Below, one piece after another: positions 35,617 to 45,089 of a stretch of DNA of 64,000 nt. Below the pieces are notes generated by a model that had not been told where the DNA came from, did not search any database, and saw only the letters and a list, made by a program, of their open reading frames with translations. The stretch lies in the NCBI RefSeq assembly GCF_000831385.1, contig NZ_AP014548.1, positions 2,595,779-2,659,778 on the forward strand, read 5' to 3'. Made by a program: the position numbers and the translations under genes. Source of the DNA: Nonlabens marinus S1-08. GTDB taxonomy: Bacteria > Bacteroidota > Bacteroidia > Flavobacteriales > Flavobacteriaceae. The first letter of the stretch is position 1. Each line of letters opens with the position of its first letter.

Positions 35617-38535
35617 TTATTGAATGATTGAGTCATATATGATTTGCTGAATATTCGTTCTAATATTTTTTGAGATCAAGAAGCGATTGTCCGCATCTGG
35701 ATACACGCGGTTGGATAAAAATACATATACCAACTCCTCTTTTGGGTCTGCCCAGGTGAAGGCTCCAGTAAATCCACTGTGTCCAAAACTGGAGTCACTG
35801 GTACAATTACAGGTGTTTCCAACGCTATCTAACGCAGGTTTGTCCAATCCGATTCCTCTTCTCACCTGATCACCTGCAAAATATCGATGATTGAATTTGT
35901 CAAAAGTTTCTGATTTAAAGTAGGTTTTCCCACCGTAAAATCCTTTTTGAAGGTACATCTGCATCATTTTAGCCACATCGTTTGCTGTTGAAAAAAGTCC
36001 AGCGTGACCACCTATACCACCTTGCATCGCCGCACCTTGGTCGTGAACATAACCACGGATTTGCTGTCTTCTGAAGGTCTGATCATTTTCAGTGGGGGCG
36101 ATTTTATTTTTGGGGAATTTCTTTAAAGGCAAATACGTAGTGTGCGTCATACCCATAGACTGGTAAAAATGATCTTGTGTCAATTCATCCAGATTTTTCT
36201 TGTAATGCGATTCTAGATAATTCTTTAATATGTAATAAGGTAAATCACTGTATTTGTAATTGAGTTTGTCCAGCAACTCACTATTTGCTATTCGATTGAA
36301 AATAGTGTCCTTAACCATGGTACTGGCATAAAAGTGATCGGCTACTTCTATTGGATAAATGTCACTTCTAGTCGTAGAATAATACTCTTTTAAAGGTGTT
36401 GAATCTAAGCTGTCTAAGGTGTATTTATAAAAAGGAATCCATGCCTGTAATCGTGCATAGTGAGAAAGCATTTCCTTCAGCTTGATATCAGATTTATTAG
36501 TATGAGCAAGTTTAGCGTTTAATTTGCTCAAAGGTTCATTTAAGGAAATCACCTTACGATCTACCAGTTCCATCACCAGTGGTAAAGTCGCTAGAATTTT
36601 AGTGACTGATGCGATATCATACAAGTCTGTAGAAGACACAGGATCATCCTTTCCATAAGTATGTCCTCCATAAGTTTTATCAAAAATTACTTTTCCTTTA
36701 CGCGCTACGAGAATTTGCATTCCAGGCGCTCCTTTGTTTTCAATTGTATATCGTGCAACCGAATCAATTTTAGCAAGTATTGCGGCTTTCATACCCACAC
36801 TCGCAGGTGTATCGCCGTAAGACAGTCTACTAATTCCGTCCAACTGTAAACCATCACCTACATCAAATTTTCCTGCAGATACAGGCAGTCTACCCTTGAT
36901 AGCTCTCGCGCCAAAAATCATTTGAGCACTAATTTGCTGGCTCCAATCGCTGTTTTGATACGACATGAGGATTGCTTCCATTGGGGCAGTGGCTTTAAGC
37001 TGGCTCAGCATATATGGATTCACAAAAGCATCAAAAATGACTCGGTGTTTCTTGCTTATTTCAGTTAACCAATTCAACTCTTTCGCTGTCAGTTTGTATG
37101 ATTTCCAAGGCGTTTCATTACTGCGATGTGCACCTATGATTACGGTATTATAATCTGACAACATTTCTAGCATGGTGTTCAAATCATCTGTGATGATTTG
37201 ATCGACATTGGCATACTTATTCAATTCCTTTAAAAACACAGCTCCAGAATCATCCCCTAAATGGACGTAAGCGATCCTTTTAGTCTCCAAGTTCTTGATG
37301 GGAAGTATTTTCTTTTCGTTTTTTAATAAAGTAATCGCTTGTTCCATGGCAGATTCATAAACCATATCATCTTCCTCCGTATGTAAATCTGCTACTAGAT
37401 GTTCAGTATCTATGGGAACATATTGATGAAGACCTACTTTGTATTTGGCCATCAAAATCTTGCGAACACTTACCTCTAAGCGCTCCTTAGTGATTTCTCC
37501 CGTCTTGATAGCAGCATTGATCTTAGCAATTGCGGTTGGAATATCTTCAGAAATCAATAGCACATCGTTACCAGCCTTAAACGCTGCTAGATCAATATCT
37601 CCAGGTTTACTGAAGTTGCTCGCTCCTTTCATATTCAAAGCATCAGTAAAAATGAGACCTTCAAACTTGAGTTTATCAATAAGAAGATCTGTAACTACCT
37701 TCTTGCTGATGCTGGTTGGGTAACCTGATCTAGATTCTAAACTTGGTATATTTAAATGTGCCACCATCACACTAGCCAGACCATGATTAATCAAGCGGCG
37801 GTAGGGATATAATTCTATACTGTCTATGCGGGCTGCGGTAAAGTCTACCGTAGGTAAAGTTTTATGACTGTCTTGATCGGTATCGCCGTGTCCAGGAAAA
37901 TGTTTGGCACAGGCTAATGTCCCTGTACTTTGCATCCCGTTCATAAATGCGTACGACTTTTGGGTGACGTTTTCTTTATTCTCGCCAAAACTGCGATTTC
38001 CAATTATAGGATTATCTGGATTTGTATTGATATCCACATCAGGCGCAAAATTGATGTGCACACCTAGTCGTTTACAATGTTCCCCTATTCGCTTACCCAC
38101 TTCATAGCTGCTAGTAGAGGTTCTAGCCGCACCTAGTGTCATATTCCAGGGAAAAGCATACACACTGTCCAGTCGCATGGCCAGTCCCCATTCTGCATCC
38201 ATGGCAATCATTAAAGGTGTTTTAGATTTGGATTGCAGCTCATTTGTCAAATGAGCTTGCTGCAATGGACCACCTTTAGAGAAGATGATTCCTCCTATTT
38301 TTTGTTGCTCTACTAATTTTCGAACCTTGTTGACGTGCGCTGCTTCTTTGTTAGAGAAAAGGTCTACCATAAATAGCTGACCAATGCGCTCCTCTTGCGA
38401 TAGTGAAGAATACACGCTGTCCACCCAATGTTTCTGGGCGTCTTGATCTATGGTTACTAGTGGATTTAAAGTTTGTTGGGAGTTCGCTTTCGCGAAAGCG
38501 AATACCATCAACAACCAGTACATATTCTTCATCAT
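35617..38535 (-). CDS. GH3 beta-N-acetylhexosaminidase fused to a serine hydrolase
   Basis: A 972-aa two-enzyme protein. Its signal peptide ends FAFAKANSQQ, encoded by a palindrome copy. Residues about 30-370 are a NagZ-like GH3 domain with KHFPGHGDTDQDSHKT (the His/Asp pair of NagZ) and IFTDALNMKGAS (nucleophile Asp). A GH3 C-like domain follows at about 380-570. From about 580 there is a beta-lactamase-type serine hydrolase: SxxK in DIASVTKIL, Y-S-D, and HSG in GHSGFTGAF. The likely job is turnover of cell-wall muropeptides in the periplasm. Such fusions are known in Bacteroidota. Start at MMKNMYW (38535); 38532 is as likely. Confidence 0.9.
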   Translation of the reverse strand: MMKNMYWLLMVFAFAKANSQQTLNPLVTIDQDAQKHWVDSVYSSLSQEERIGQLFMVDLFSNKEAAHVNKVRKLVEQQKIGGIIFSKGGPLQQAHLTNELQSKSKTPLMIAMDAEWGLAMRLDSVYAFPWNMTLGAARTSTSSYEVGKRIGEHCKRLGVHINFAPDVDINTNPDNPIIGNRSFGENKENVTQKSYAFMNGMQSTGTLACAKHFPGHGDTDQDSHKTLPTVDFTAARIDSIELYPYRRLINHGLASVMVAHLNIPSLESRSGYPTSISKKVVTDLLIDKLKFEGLIFTDALNMKGASNFSKPGDIDLAAFKAGNDVLLISEDIPTAIAKINAAIKTGEITKERLEVSVRKILMAKYKVGLHQYVPIDTEHLVADLHTEEDDMVYESAMEQAITLLKNEKKILPIKNLETKRIAYVHLGDDSGAVFLKELNKYANVDQIITDDLNTMLEMLSDYNTVIIGAHRSNETPWKSYKLTAKELNWLTEISKKHRVIFDAFVNPYMLSQLKATAPMEAILMSYQNSDWSQQISAQMIFGARAIKGRLPVSAGKFDVGDGLQLDGISRLSYGDTPASVGMKAAILAKIDSVARYTIENKGAPGMQILVARKGKVIFDKTYGGHTYGKDDPVSSTDLYDIASVTKILATLPLVMELVDRKVISLNEPLSKLNAKLAHTNKSDIKLKEMLSHYARLQAWIPFYKYTLDSLDSTPLKEYYSTTRSDIYPIEVADHFYASTMVKDTIFNRIANSELLDKLNYKYSDLPYYILKNYLESHYKKNLDELTQDHFYQSMGMTHTTYLPLKKFPKNKIAPTENDQTFRRQQIRGYVHDQGAAMQGGIGGHAGLFSTANDVAKMMQMYLQKGFYGGKTYFKSETFDKFNHRYFAGDQVRRGIGLDKPALDSVGNTCNCTSDSSFGHSGFTGAFTWADPKEELVYVFLSNRVYPDADNRFLISKNIRTNIQQIIYDSIIQ
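38483..38502. repeat. Dispersed palindrome, copy 12 (in coding sequence)
   Basis: Full 20-base form in the GH3 fusion gene, read on the reverse strand as F-A-F-A-K-A-N at the signal-peptidase site. Confidence 0.95.
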
Positions 38536-38689
38536 AATCTTCTTAAAGGCTTGTAGGCAAAGGAAATCAAGAACTGTTCCCATAACCGAAATATACCTAA
38601 AAACCTAGGGATTGAAGAAGCCTAGGAAAGATATTTCCAGCTGTTTTTAACCAACTTACCAACCATCGTAAAACTATGATTTTAGTATT

Positions 38690-39172
38690 CTAAAAGAATC
38701 TACTATGCCAACTTTCAGAAGCTGGAACTTCCCAGTAATCTTTGTATTCACCTACCGTTTGTACCAGATTATTAAATACTATAGTATTTGCAGTTACAGA
38801 TTTTGCCTTTGCCATTTTCCTGAAATCTGCAAGCTCTTTGTAAGCAACGTATGGTCCGTTTTTAAAGGATACGTTCATCTTATCCATCAAATCGATATCG
38901 AACTCCTTCTCTACCGCTTGAATAAAATGAACAGATGCATCAATAGAACATCCTGTAGCACCGGCTTCTGTCTGATCTAAACCTATGACAATAAATCGAT
39001 TGTAAGGGATCTCGTAACCCGCTTTCAAATCCTTGCCGTGAGCGGTCCACTGCTGTAAGAATGCTTCTAGTTGCGGTCTCAAAATTTCTAATTCTTCATC
39101 ACTTAAAGTGCGATTTGCCTGATAGATCCACACTCTAGCATCCTCTGGTAATTCTTGAAAATCTACGAACAT
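38690..39172 (-). CDS. Conserved-looking protein, often named ABC transporter ATPase without basis
   Basis: A 160-aa soluble protein beginning MFVDFQELPEDARVWIYQANR. I recall close flavobacterial relatives being labelled ABC transporter ATPase, yet no Walker A, signature or Walker B motif is present. Visible features are a helical N-half with LEAFLQQWTAHGKDLKAGYEI, a Cys in GATGCSIDASVHFIQ that looks conserved, and an aromatic C-terminus (YKDYWEVPASESWHSRFF). The function is unknown. It is in the same direction as the small membrane genes just upstream. Confidence 0.82.
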   Translation of the reverse strand: MFVDFQELPEDARVWIYQANRTLSDEELEILRPQLEAFLQQWTAHGKDLKAGYEIPYNRFIVIGLDQTEAGATGCSIDASVHFIQAVEKEFDIDLMDKMNVSFKNGPYVAYKELADFRKMAKAKSVTANTIVFNNLVQTVGEYKDYWEVPASESWHSRFF

Positions 39173-39174
39173 AA

Positions 39175-39378
39175 TTAATTGATTTTAGTCACTTTATGAC
39201 GGAAGGCAAAGCCCATAAGGGAACCGAAAATTAGAAAAGTAAAAAAGTATTGAAATGGCTTAAATGGTTCGCCATCATAGTAATCCCATCCCGCTATTAG
39301 AATAACATTGAACAAACCACACAGAAATCCTGTGAAGAGGATTGATTTAAGAGGGCGTTTTTCAATCTTGTTTGGCAT
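39175..39378 (-). CDS. Small two-helix membrane protein
   Basis: 67 aa, with hydrophobic segments at about 13-31 and 42-59 separated by an acidic loop (DYYDGEPFKP), and basic ends. Its start lies 17 bases inside the end of the neighbouring 75-aa gene, which has the same topology, so the two look like a coupled pair. No known family. Confidence 0.6.
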   Translation of the reverse strand: MPNKIEKRPLKSILFTGFLCGLFNVILIAGWDYYDGEPFKPFQYFFTFLIFGSLMGFAFRHKVTKIN

Positions 39379-39589
39379 TCTTGCTCCTTAAGGTGTAATA
39401 CGATATTAAGAAATAGACAATGAAATTGAGAATCAAAAAGGTGATAGTACGGGTAATATGGAAAACGTATTCTTCATCAAATGATAGAATCAATTCATAA
39501 AGGAAAGTACTTATGAATGATGCAATCAATGAAAATATAAATCGCAATTTGAGACTTGGTTTTTCCTTATTCATCTTCCAAAATGCCAT
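39362..39589 (-). CDS. Small two-helix membrane protein
   Basis: 75 aa, with membrane helices at about 16-34 and 46-65, basic N- and C-termini and an acidic loop (SFDEEYVFHI). An ATG at 39574 (MNKEKPS) is an equally good start. It overlaps the 67-aa gene by 17 bases; both could be parts of one small membrane complex. No known family. Confidence 0.6.
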   Translation of the reverse strand: MAFWKMNKEKPSLKLRFIFSLIASFISTFLYELILSFDEEYVFHITRTITFLILNFIVYFLISYYTLRSKNAKQD

Positions 39590-39596
39590 AAATCAG

Positions 39597-40223
39597 CTAT
39601 TGAACTTTAACCGCATTAAGAACTTTCATATAGCGATATTCCTTAATTCGATCATCGTATAGTTCTGATTCATAATATTCTAGAACGAAGTTCTTTTCCC
39701 CTTTCAAAGCTTCTTCAAAAAGCACTGGGTTATCTATTATGGTCAACCATAGCAAATTATGTTTTCTGCCATCCACATCAATTATTTTAAAAATGGGAAA
39801 GGTTCCCTTTTCTATTTCAGTGATTTTACCAACTACATAAGGTAATTCTTCATAAACCTCTTCTCCACTTGCTTCTGCTTCTTGATTTTTTTTCCTATTT
39901 AACCCTAAGAATAGATCTGGGCAAGTGGTGGCAGCAACAATTCCAACCTGTTCCCATAAGGCTCTATTGGCCTCCATATCAGTATCTAATTTAAAACCAA
40001 GTTCATTCAATGTGTTCTTATTATCGCCATAAAACTTTAAGCCGCAAGAGGAAAAGATATTTGTTGCTTCAGCAACTGAAGCGTTTTTAAACTCATCACT
40101 TTTGAAATTCGAACATTCACAAATATGGTCTGCAATTATTCTATAGGCCTTATCAAGATCACCTTGAGCATGTGAAAAAGAAAAGATGAGTACAGTAACT
40201 AGTGATATTAAAATTCGTTTCAT
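39597..40223 (-). CDS. Secreted protein of unknown function
   Basis: 208 aa from ATG 40223, which places the start 1 base after the upstream stop and gives a clean signal peptide (MKRILISLVTVLIFSFSHAQ). The mature part has four Cys, a pair in HICECSNF and two more (SSCGLKF, TTCPDLF), and a beta-rich C-terminal domain (GKITEIEKGTFPIFKIIDVDG, then KNFVLEYYESELYDDRIKEYRY, in outline). Periplasmic or outer-surface location is expected. No family recognised. Confidence 0.75.
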   Translation of the reverse strand: MKRILISLVTVLIFSFSHAQGDLDKAYRIIADHICECSNFKSDEFKNASVAEATNIFSSCGLKFYGDNKNTLNELGFKLDTDMEANRALWEQVGIVAATTCPDLFLGLNRKKNQEAEASGEEVYEELPYVVGKITEIEKGTFPIFKIIDVDGRKHNLLWLTIIDNPVLFEEALKGEKNFVLEYYESELYDDRIKEYRYMKVLNAVKVQ

Positions 40224-40224
40224 T

Positions 40225-41016
40225 CTATAAATCTTCCGCATTAGCAATCATTTCAGCGACATCTAGAACTTCTACTTTTCCTTCTTGATTTGCAGCTTTT
40301 ATTCCATCAGTCATCATCGTGTTACAAAATGGACAGGCGGCAACGATTACCTCAGCTCCAGTGTCCAGAGCTTCTTCTGTGCGTTCTATATTGACGTCCT
40401 TTTTTCCTGGCTCTGGTTCCTTAAACATTTGGCCACCACCAGCGCCGCAACACAAGCCATTGCGCTTGCTGCGTTTCATTTCTACTAATGCTGCATCTAA
40501 CTTTTCAATCAGGTCTCTTGGAGCTTCATAAATATCATTAGCACGTCCTAAATAACATGGATCGTGATAGGTGATTTTTTTACCCTTAAACTTACCTCCT
40601 TCAATAGTGAGTCTTCCTGTAGCAATAAGATCTTTAAGAAATGAGGTATGGTGAATCACTTCATAATTACCACCCAACTCTGGATACTCATTTTTCAAGG
40701 TATTGAAACAGTGTGGACAGGCGGTAACGATGCGCTTGATCTCGTACCCGTTAAGTACTTCAATGTTCATCATCGCTTGCATCTGGAATAAAAACTCGTT
40801 ACCGGCTCTTTTTGCCGGGTCACCTGTACAGCTTTCCTCTGCTCCTAGTACGGCAAATTCAACACCTGCTTTATTTAAAAGTTTTACGAATGCTTTCGTA
40901 ATTTTTTTGGAACGATCATCAAAACTACCGCTACATCCTACCCAAAATAGGACCTCAGGTTGTTTTCCCTGTGCAATAAATTCTGCTACCGTTGGTACTT
41001 TTATAGTTTCACTCAT
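40225..41016 (-). CDS. Cysteine-rich (CCG-domain) Fe-S protein, heterodisulfide-reductase-B-like
   Basis: 263 aa with two cysteine-rich CCG-type segments. The first has VGCSGSFDDR, ESCTGDPAKRAGNEF and ACPHCFNTL; the second has YHDPCYLGRAN, GLCCGAGGGQMF and ACPFCNTMM. The family holds special Fe-S clusters and transfers electrons or reduces disulfides (HdrB, LldE, GlpC-type). Its likely partner is the 452-aa membrane Fe-S protein encoded just upstream on the same strand, with a HAD gene between. The electron donor and acceptor are unknown; a link to quinone is an inference from the partner's membrane domain. Confidence 0.87.
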   Translation of the reverse strand: MSETIKVPTVAEFIAQGKQPEVLFWVGCSGSFDDRSKKITKAFVKLLNKAGVEFAVLGAEESCTGDPAKRAGNEFLFQMQAMMNIEVLNGYEIKRIVTACPHCFNTLKNEYPELGGNYEVIHHTSFLKDLIATGRLTIEGGKFKGKKITYHDPCYLGRANDIYEAPRDLIEKLDAALVEMKRSKRNGLCCGAGGGQMFKEPEPGKKDVNIERTEEALDTGAEVIVAACPFCNTMMTDGIKAANQEGKVEVLDVAEMIANAEDL

Positions 41017-41111
41017 TTCTTAGTTATTCAGAATGTTGAATTGAGAATTCAGAGTCATGACGTTTATGCTGTACTTTAAAACATCAAATGAAGCACTGAA
41101 ACTGAATGTAT

Positions 41112-41131
41112 TTCGCTTTCGCGAAAGCGAA
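41112..41131. repeat. Dispersed palindrome, copy 13 (intergenic)
   Basis: Full 20-base form between the HAD and CCG-protein genes, inside what is otherwise a tight reverse-strand operon. Confidence 0.95.
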
Positions 41132-41143
41132 CTCAACTTTGAT

Positions 41144-41578
41144 TTATTTATGATTTTTAAATACTTCTATGGTCACTTCTTTTTCTATCAGGTGCGTAAA
41201 CTCCCCAGTAAATCGAGTCGCGCGTACCATGTGGTTATCAATCCAATGATAATTCCCGCCTCGTGGCTTGCCCATCAATAAGCTGTGGTATTTGAACCCG
41301 TGCTTTTTCAACCAATTCTCTGTGACTTCTCGATGATCATCAGTTCGTGAAGTGAAAAAACAAATGATATGACCATCATGAAACCATTCATTTAAAGTAG
41401 CCAAAGCATCTGGAAAAGGTTTGCAAGTTGCCATGCGTTCTGGCTCCTCATTTGGCACATCCTCTGTAATGGTGCCGTCTATATCTATCAAATAGTTTTT
41501 CACGCCTTCTCGAAGTATGGGACTGTTAAGTGATCCATCTTCCGCTTTAGATTCTAGAAAGTTATTTTCTGCGCTCAT
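41144..41578 (-). CDS. HAD-superfamily phosphatase-like protein
   Basis: 144 aa from ATG 41578, whose first base is also the last of the preceding stop codon (TAATG). HAD motif I is YLIDIDGTITED (nucleophile Asp and the +2 Asp), motif II is FFTSRTDDHRE, and a motif III/IV region lies in LLMGKPRGGNYHWIDN. The Lys and acidic residues are compatible with an active small phosphatase without a cap domain. The substrate is unknown; some relatives are misnamed phosphoheptose isomerase. It lies between two Fe-S protein genes in one operon. Confidence 0.82.
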   Translation of the reverse strand: MSAENNFLESKAEDGSLNSPILREGVKNYLIDIDGTITEDVPNEEPERMATCKPFPDALATLNEWFHDGHIICFFTSRTDDHREVTENWLKKHGFKYHSLLMGKPRGGNYHWIDNHMVRATRFTGEFTHLIEKEVTIEVFKNHK

Positions 41579-42936
41579 TAAATTTCGTTTGCCCAGTTTA
41601 AACGGTCCATCTGGTTGTAAGGCCATGGCGCTCCGTTATTCTCGATATTACTCATGGTTGCATTGAGTTCTGTTGGTGCTGCGCTATTTTCTAGCACCAG
41701 ATACCTTCTCATTTCCATGATAATACTTAGTGGATCAATGCCGATAGGACAAGCTTCTACACAAGCGTTACAAGTGGTACACGCCCACAACTCTTCCGGA
41801 GTGATGTAATTGTGCAATAAGGTCTTACCATCATCTTTCCATTCACCTTGCTTATTAATCACTGCTCCCACTTCTTCCAATCGATCGCGAGTATCCATCA
41901 TGATCTTGCGAGGACTTAATTTTTTGCCTGTGATATTTGCCGGACATTCTGCACTACATCTACCACATTCTGTACAGGTGTAAGCATTGAGCAGTTGTAC
42001 CTGGTTTAAATCAAAAATATCATTTGCCCCTAATGCTGCTGGCATCGCATCATCAGCACCTTCTGCCGGTGCTGCAAATGGGTCAGCATTAGGATCCATC
42101 ATTAATTTCACCTCAGCGGTTACAGCTTCCATGTTTGTGAACTGGCCTTGAGGAGTCAACTTAGCTAGGTAAACATTAGGGAAGGCAAGCATGATATGTA
42201 AATGCTTAGACCAATAGAGGTAATTAAGAAAAATTAAGATTCCAGCAATGTGCAACCACCAGCAGGTACGTTCTATGATCAATAATGTTTCAAAACTAAG
42301 ATCTGAAAACCACGGAGTCATCCAGCTGCTAATAGGAAAACTTCCTGCGCTTATATAATGTGTTGCTGCCTCACTAGTAAATCTTCCTGCTTCTACCCCT
42401 TGTTGTATGGCGAGGTCAGTCGCGTTCATAGTAAGGAATAATGCCATAAGCACCACCTCAAAATAGAGAATATAATTGGCATCATTCTTAGGCCATCCTT
42501 TAAGATCTCTAGCCAAGAAACGACGAATATTCATAATATTCCTGCGCAACAGAAAAACGATGACACTAACTAAAACTAGAAATGCGAGAATTTCAAATGT
42601 CGCGATTAATACGTCATAAACTGGACCTAGAAAAGGGGCGAAAATGCGGTGCTGTCCCGTTAAACCATCGATGATAATCTCTAAAACCTCTATGTTGATA
42701 ATAACAAAACCTACATAAACAATGACATGAAGAAATCCAGCGATAGGACGCCGTATCATTTTTGATTGACCTAGTGCTATTCGTGCCATTTGCGCCCATC
42801 GTTCTCCCTTACGGTCTGATCGATCTACTTCTTTACCCAACTTGATGTTGCGTATCATCTTGCGAATATTAGTGGCAAAAAAGACTACCATTCCTATTAA
42901 TAGAATGGCAAAAATGATATTAGGTAGGTACTCCAT
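41578..42936 (-). CDS. Membrane-bound 4Fe-4S dicluster protein
   Basis: 452 aa. The N-terminal part has about five membrane helices (residues 5-25, 60-85, 100-125, 150-170, 215-235) with His residues in PIAGFLHVIVYVGF and WWLHIAGILIFLNYLYWSKHLH that could hold haem, as in NarI-type subunits. Two ferredoxin motifs follow: CTECGRCSAECP and CTTCNACVEACP (about 310-390). Together with the CCG-domain protein downstream it looks like a quinone-linked HdrBC/GlpC-like electron-transfer module. No dehydrogenase subunit is adjacent. Confidence 0.88.
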   Translation of the reverse strand: MEYLPNIIFAILLIGMVVFFATNIRKMIRNIKLGKEVDRSDRKGERWAQMARIALGQSKMIRRPIAGFLHVIVYVGFVIINIEVLEIIIDGLTGQHRIFAPFLGPVYDVLIATFEILAFLVLVSVIVFLLRRNIMNIRRFLARDLKGWPKNDANYILYFEVVLMALFLTMNATDLAIQQGVEAGRFTSEAATHYISAGSFPISSWMTPWFSDLSFETLLIIERTCWWLHIAGILIFLNYLYWSKHLHIMLAFPNVYLAKLTPQGQFTNMEAVTAEVKLMMDPNADPFAAPAEGADDAMPAALGANDIFDLNQVQLLNAYTCTECGRCSAECPANITGKKLSPRKIMMDTRDRLEEVGAVINKQGEWKDDGKTLLHNYITPEELWACTTCNACVEACPIGIDPLSIIMEMRRYLVLENSAAPTELNATMSNIENNGAPWPYNQMDRLNWANEI

Positions 42937-42939
42937 GAG

Positions 42940-43893
42940 TTATTGCTTTCGGTCTTCTGGTTCTTCGTATTCCTTGTTCTTTTTACCAAAAACAGAAATA
43001 TTTATATATCTAGTAGGATTAAGCTTGATGTCTTGAAGCAACATCTCTGCTTGTCTAGTAGCTCTTTCTAGGTTTGTATACAGTCGGTCATCTGTCATTA
43101 ACTTACCAAGACTCCCTTTACCTTCTGCCACATCATCCATAACAGCATTGAATTTGCCAATGGTCATCTCTAGGTTTTTCACTACACTCGCGATCTCAAC
43201 TTTTGACAAAGTATCAGAAATAGCGGCGAAATTTTTTGAAGTTTTGTTCAGGTTTTTAATGGTAGCTGTCAACTCTTTATCATTGTTAGCTAAGAATTTA
43301 TTAGCATTTGCAGATAAGCTTTGAACTTGAACTAAGGTTCTATTGAGCTCTTCAATACTTTGACCAATTGCCTTTCTAGTTTCTGGATTCAGGGTTTTAT
43401 TGACTGCCATGAGAACGCTATCTGCGCTCACCACCATGTTTTCAATTTTATCTTTTAAAGGTAAAAATTCTTGCATGATTTGACCCTCGAGACCACTGTC
43501 AGTATCGGATCGCAAGGTATCACCTGGTTGTGCTATACGAGCATCTGATTCAAAATTAGGAATAATAGCAAGTGCCTTTCCTCCTATTATTCCTGTGCTG
43601 TAAACCGTTGCTGTGCTTTCTTTTGAAAAGGTAAAGGACTCTTCCACATGAAATTTTACCAATAAACGACCACGAGAATCAAGAAAGGATATATCGTCAA
43701 TATTACCAACAATAAGACCGTTGATAGTTACTGGCGCTGATTTAGTCAGACCTTCTACATTATTATACACTGCATAATAAGAACGATCTGCTTTTAAAAG
43801 ATTACGCCCGTTAAGAAAGGAATAGCCAAATATGAATAACGCGACTGCGGCCACTGTGAGTAGGCCGACTTTAATTTCTTTGGTAAATTTCAT
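42940..43893 (-). CDS. MCE/MlaD-family lipid transport protein
   Basis: 317 aa with a single N-terminal membrane helix (residues 10-27), one MCE domain at about 35-120 (VYNNVEGLTKSAPVTINGLIVGNI), then a long helical region (about 140-270) with Asn/Ser-rich heptads. It is the periplasmic substrate-binding part of an Mla-type system that moves phospholipid between inner and outer membranes. No permease (MlaE) or ATPase (MlaF) gene is adjacent. It lies between the amidase and Fe-S protein genes on one strand. Confidence 0.88.
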   Translation of the reverse strand: MKFTKEIKVGLLTVAAVALFIFGYSFLNGRNLLKADRSYYAVYNNVEGLTKSAPVTINGLIVGNIDDISFLDSRGRLLVKFHVEESFTFSKESTATVYSTGIIGGKALAIIPNFESDARIAQPGDTLRSDTDSGLEGQIMQEFLPLKDKIENMVVSADSVLMAVNKTLNPETRKAIGQSIEELNRTLVQVQSLSANANKFLANNDKELTATIKNLNKTSKNFAAISDTLSKVEIASVVKNLEMTIGKFNAVMDDVAEGKGSLGKLMTDDRLYTNLERATRQAEMLLQDIKLNPTRYINISVFGKKNKEYEEPEDRKQ

Positions 43894-43965
43894 GTTATAG
43901 CAATTTCAGCAAATGTAAATATAAGGCTTGCCCAAATATTATGAGTAACATTTTATTAGGAGTTC

Positions 43966-45054
43966 TTATAACCTGCGGCGTACTCCATTTTCAACCACCA
44001 CTATAAATGCTGTCTTATACCCTTTACTCACGGCTTGTGCTCTTAGCTCACTAGCCTCTTCTAGAGAATCTGTCTCCCCAGTAAAATATCGATAAATGTT
44101 ACCCTCTTTTTCTCTTGAAATTTGAGGAAGCTTTTTAAAGTTCGCTGATCGTGCTTCTACTGACTTACTTCCAGCGGCAATTTGAACCATATAAACAGCA
44201 TTCGAGCTTATGGGTTGAATCGCTGTCGCACTGCTAGAAGGTCTGTTTTCTTTTACTGGAGTGAAATTGACATCTCTAGTTTTTATATAAGAAATAATAC
44301 CATCATGGATAGATTGTACGATTTTTAACTGACCACTTTCACTAGTTATGTAACTGCGTTCATTATTATTTGACAAGAAGCCGATTTCTACTAAAACGCT
44401 TGGCATGTAAGTTTTCAATAATACGACAAACCAGTTCTGTTTTACACCCCTATTCGTTCTCTTTACATTAGAAGCAAAGTTATTTTGAATCATTGCTGCA
44501 AGCTCTATACTCTGCTCCATATTGGCTTCTTGAGTAAGAACCCCAGTCGCATAAGAGGATGGATCGTTTGGGTCAAACCCATTATAATTCTCCTTATAAT
44601 TTTCCTCCAGTAAAATCACACTATTCTCCTTCATAACTGTTTCTAGGTTATCCTTGCTTTTTGTCAAACCTAGCACCCATGTTTCATTGCCATTAGCACT
44701 TTCTTTAAAAAATGCATTACAGTGAATAGAAACAAAAAGATCAGCCTGTGCATTATTTGCAATTTCTGCTCTCTTCCATAAATCAACATATACGTCCTTT
44801 GTACGAGTATAAATCACCTCTATATTAGGATGTTCTTCCAGTTTTTTTCCGAGCTTTAATGTTACCTCAAGTGAAACCTCTTTCTCTTGAGAGTTGCCCG
44901 AAATATTTCCTGGATGCTTCCCACCATGACCTGCATCTAGCACAACCACAAATTTTCTAGGAGGATCTGGAGTCGCCGCGGTTGAAAAAACCGACGCAAA
45001 AATCAAGGTCGGTTGTAGGAGTAAGACAATAATGAACTTTAAATTCGTTTTCAT
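43966..45054 (-). CDS. N-acetylmuramoyl-L-alanine amidase with SPOR domain
   Basis: 362 aa from ATG 45054 (signal peptide MKTNLKFIIVLLLQPTLIFAS, in outline). An upstream in-frame extension to 45117 would translate the palindrome and is rejected. Amidase_3 motifs: VVLDAGHGGKHPGN, the catalytic Glu in KEVSLEVTLKL, and SIHCNAFF. After a Ser-rich linker the last 75 residues form a SPOR domain (YMVQIAAGSKSVEARSANFKKL) that targets denuded septal glycan. It cleaves stem peptides from muramic acid during cell separation, in the periplasm. Its leader carries a palindrome copy. Confidence 0.93.
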   Translation of the reverse strand: MKTNLKFIIVLLLQPTLIFASVFSTAATPDPPRKFVVVLDAGHGGKHPGNISGNSQEKEVSLEVTLKLGKKLEEHPNIEVIYTRTKDVYVDLWKRAEIANNAQADLFVSIHCNAFFKESANGNETWVLGLTKSKDNLETVMKENSVILLEENYKENYNGFDPNDPSSYATGVLTQEANMEQSIELAAMIQNNFASNVKRTNRGVKQNWFVVLLKTYMPSVLVEIGFLSNNNERSYITSESGQLKIVQSIHDGIISYIKTRDVNFTPVKENRPSSSATAIQPISSNAVYMVQIAAGSKSVEARSANFKKLPQISREKEGNIYRYFTGETDSLEEASELRAQAVSKGYKTAFIVVVENGVRRRL

Positions 45055-45089
45055 AGAATGCAAATAGGTTGCAGGATGCTGCTGTTTAG

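Noticed and set aside
38690..39172. ABC transporter ATPase label for this protein
   Set aside because: No Walker A, Walker B or signature motif is present in its 160 residues.
40225..45054. Mla transport operon around the MCE protein
   Set aside because: No MlaE permease or MlaF ATPase gene lies nearby; neighbours are Fe-S proteins and an amidase.
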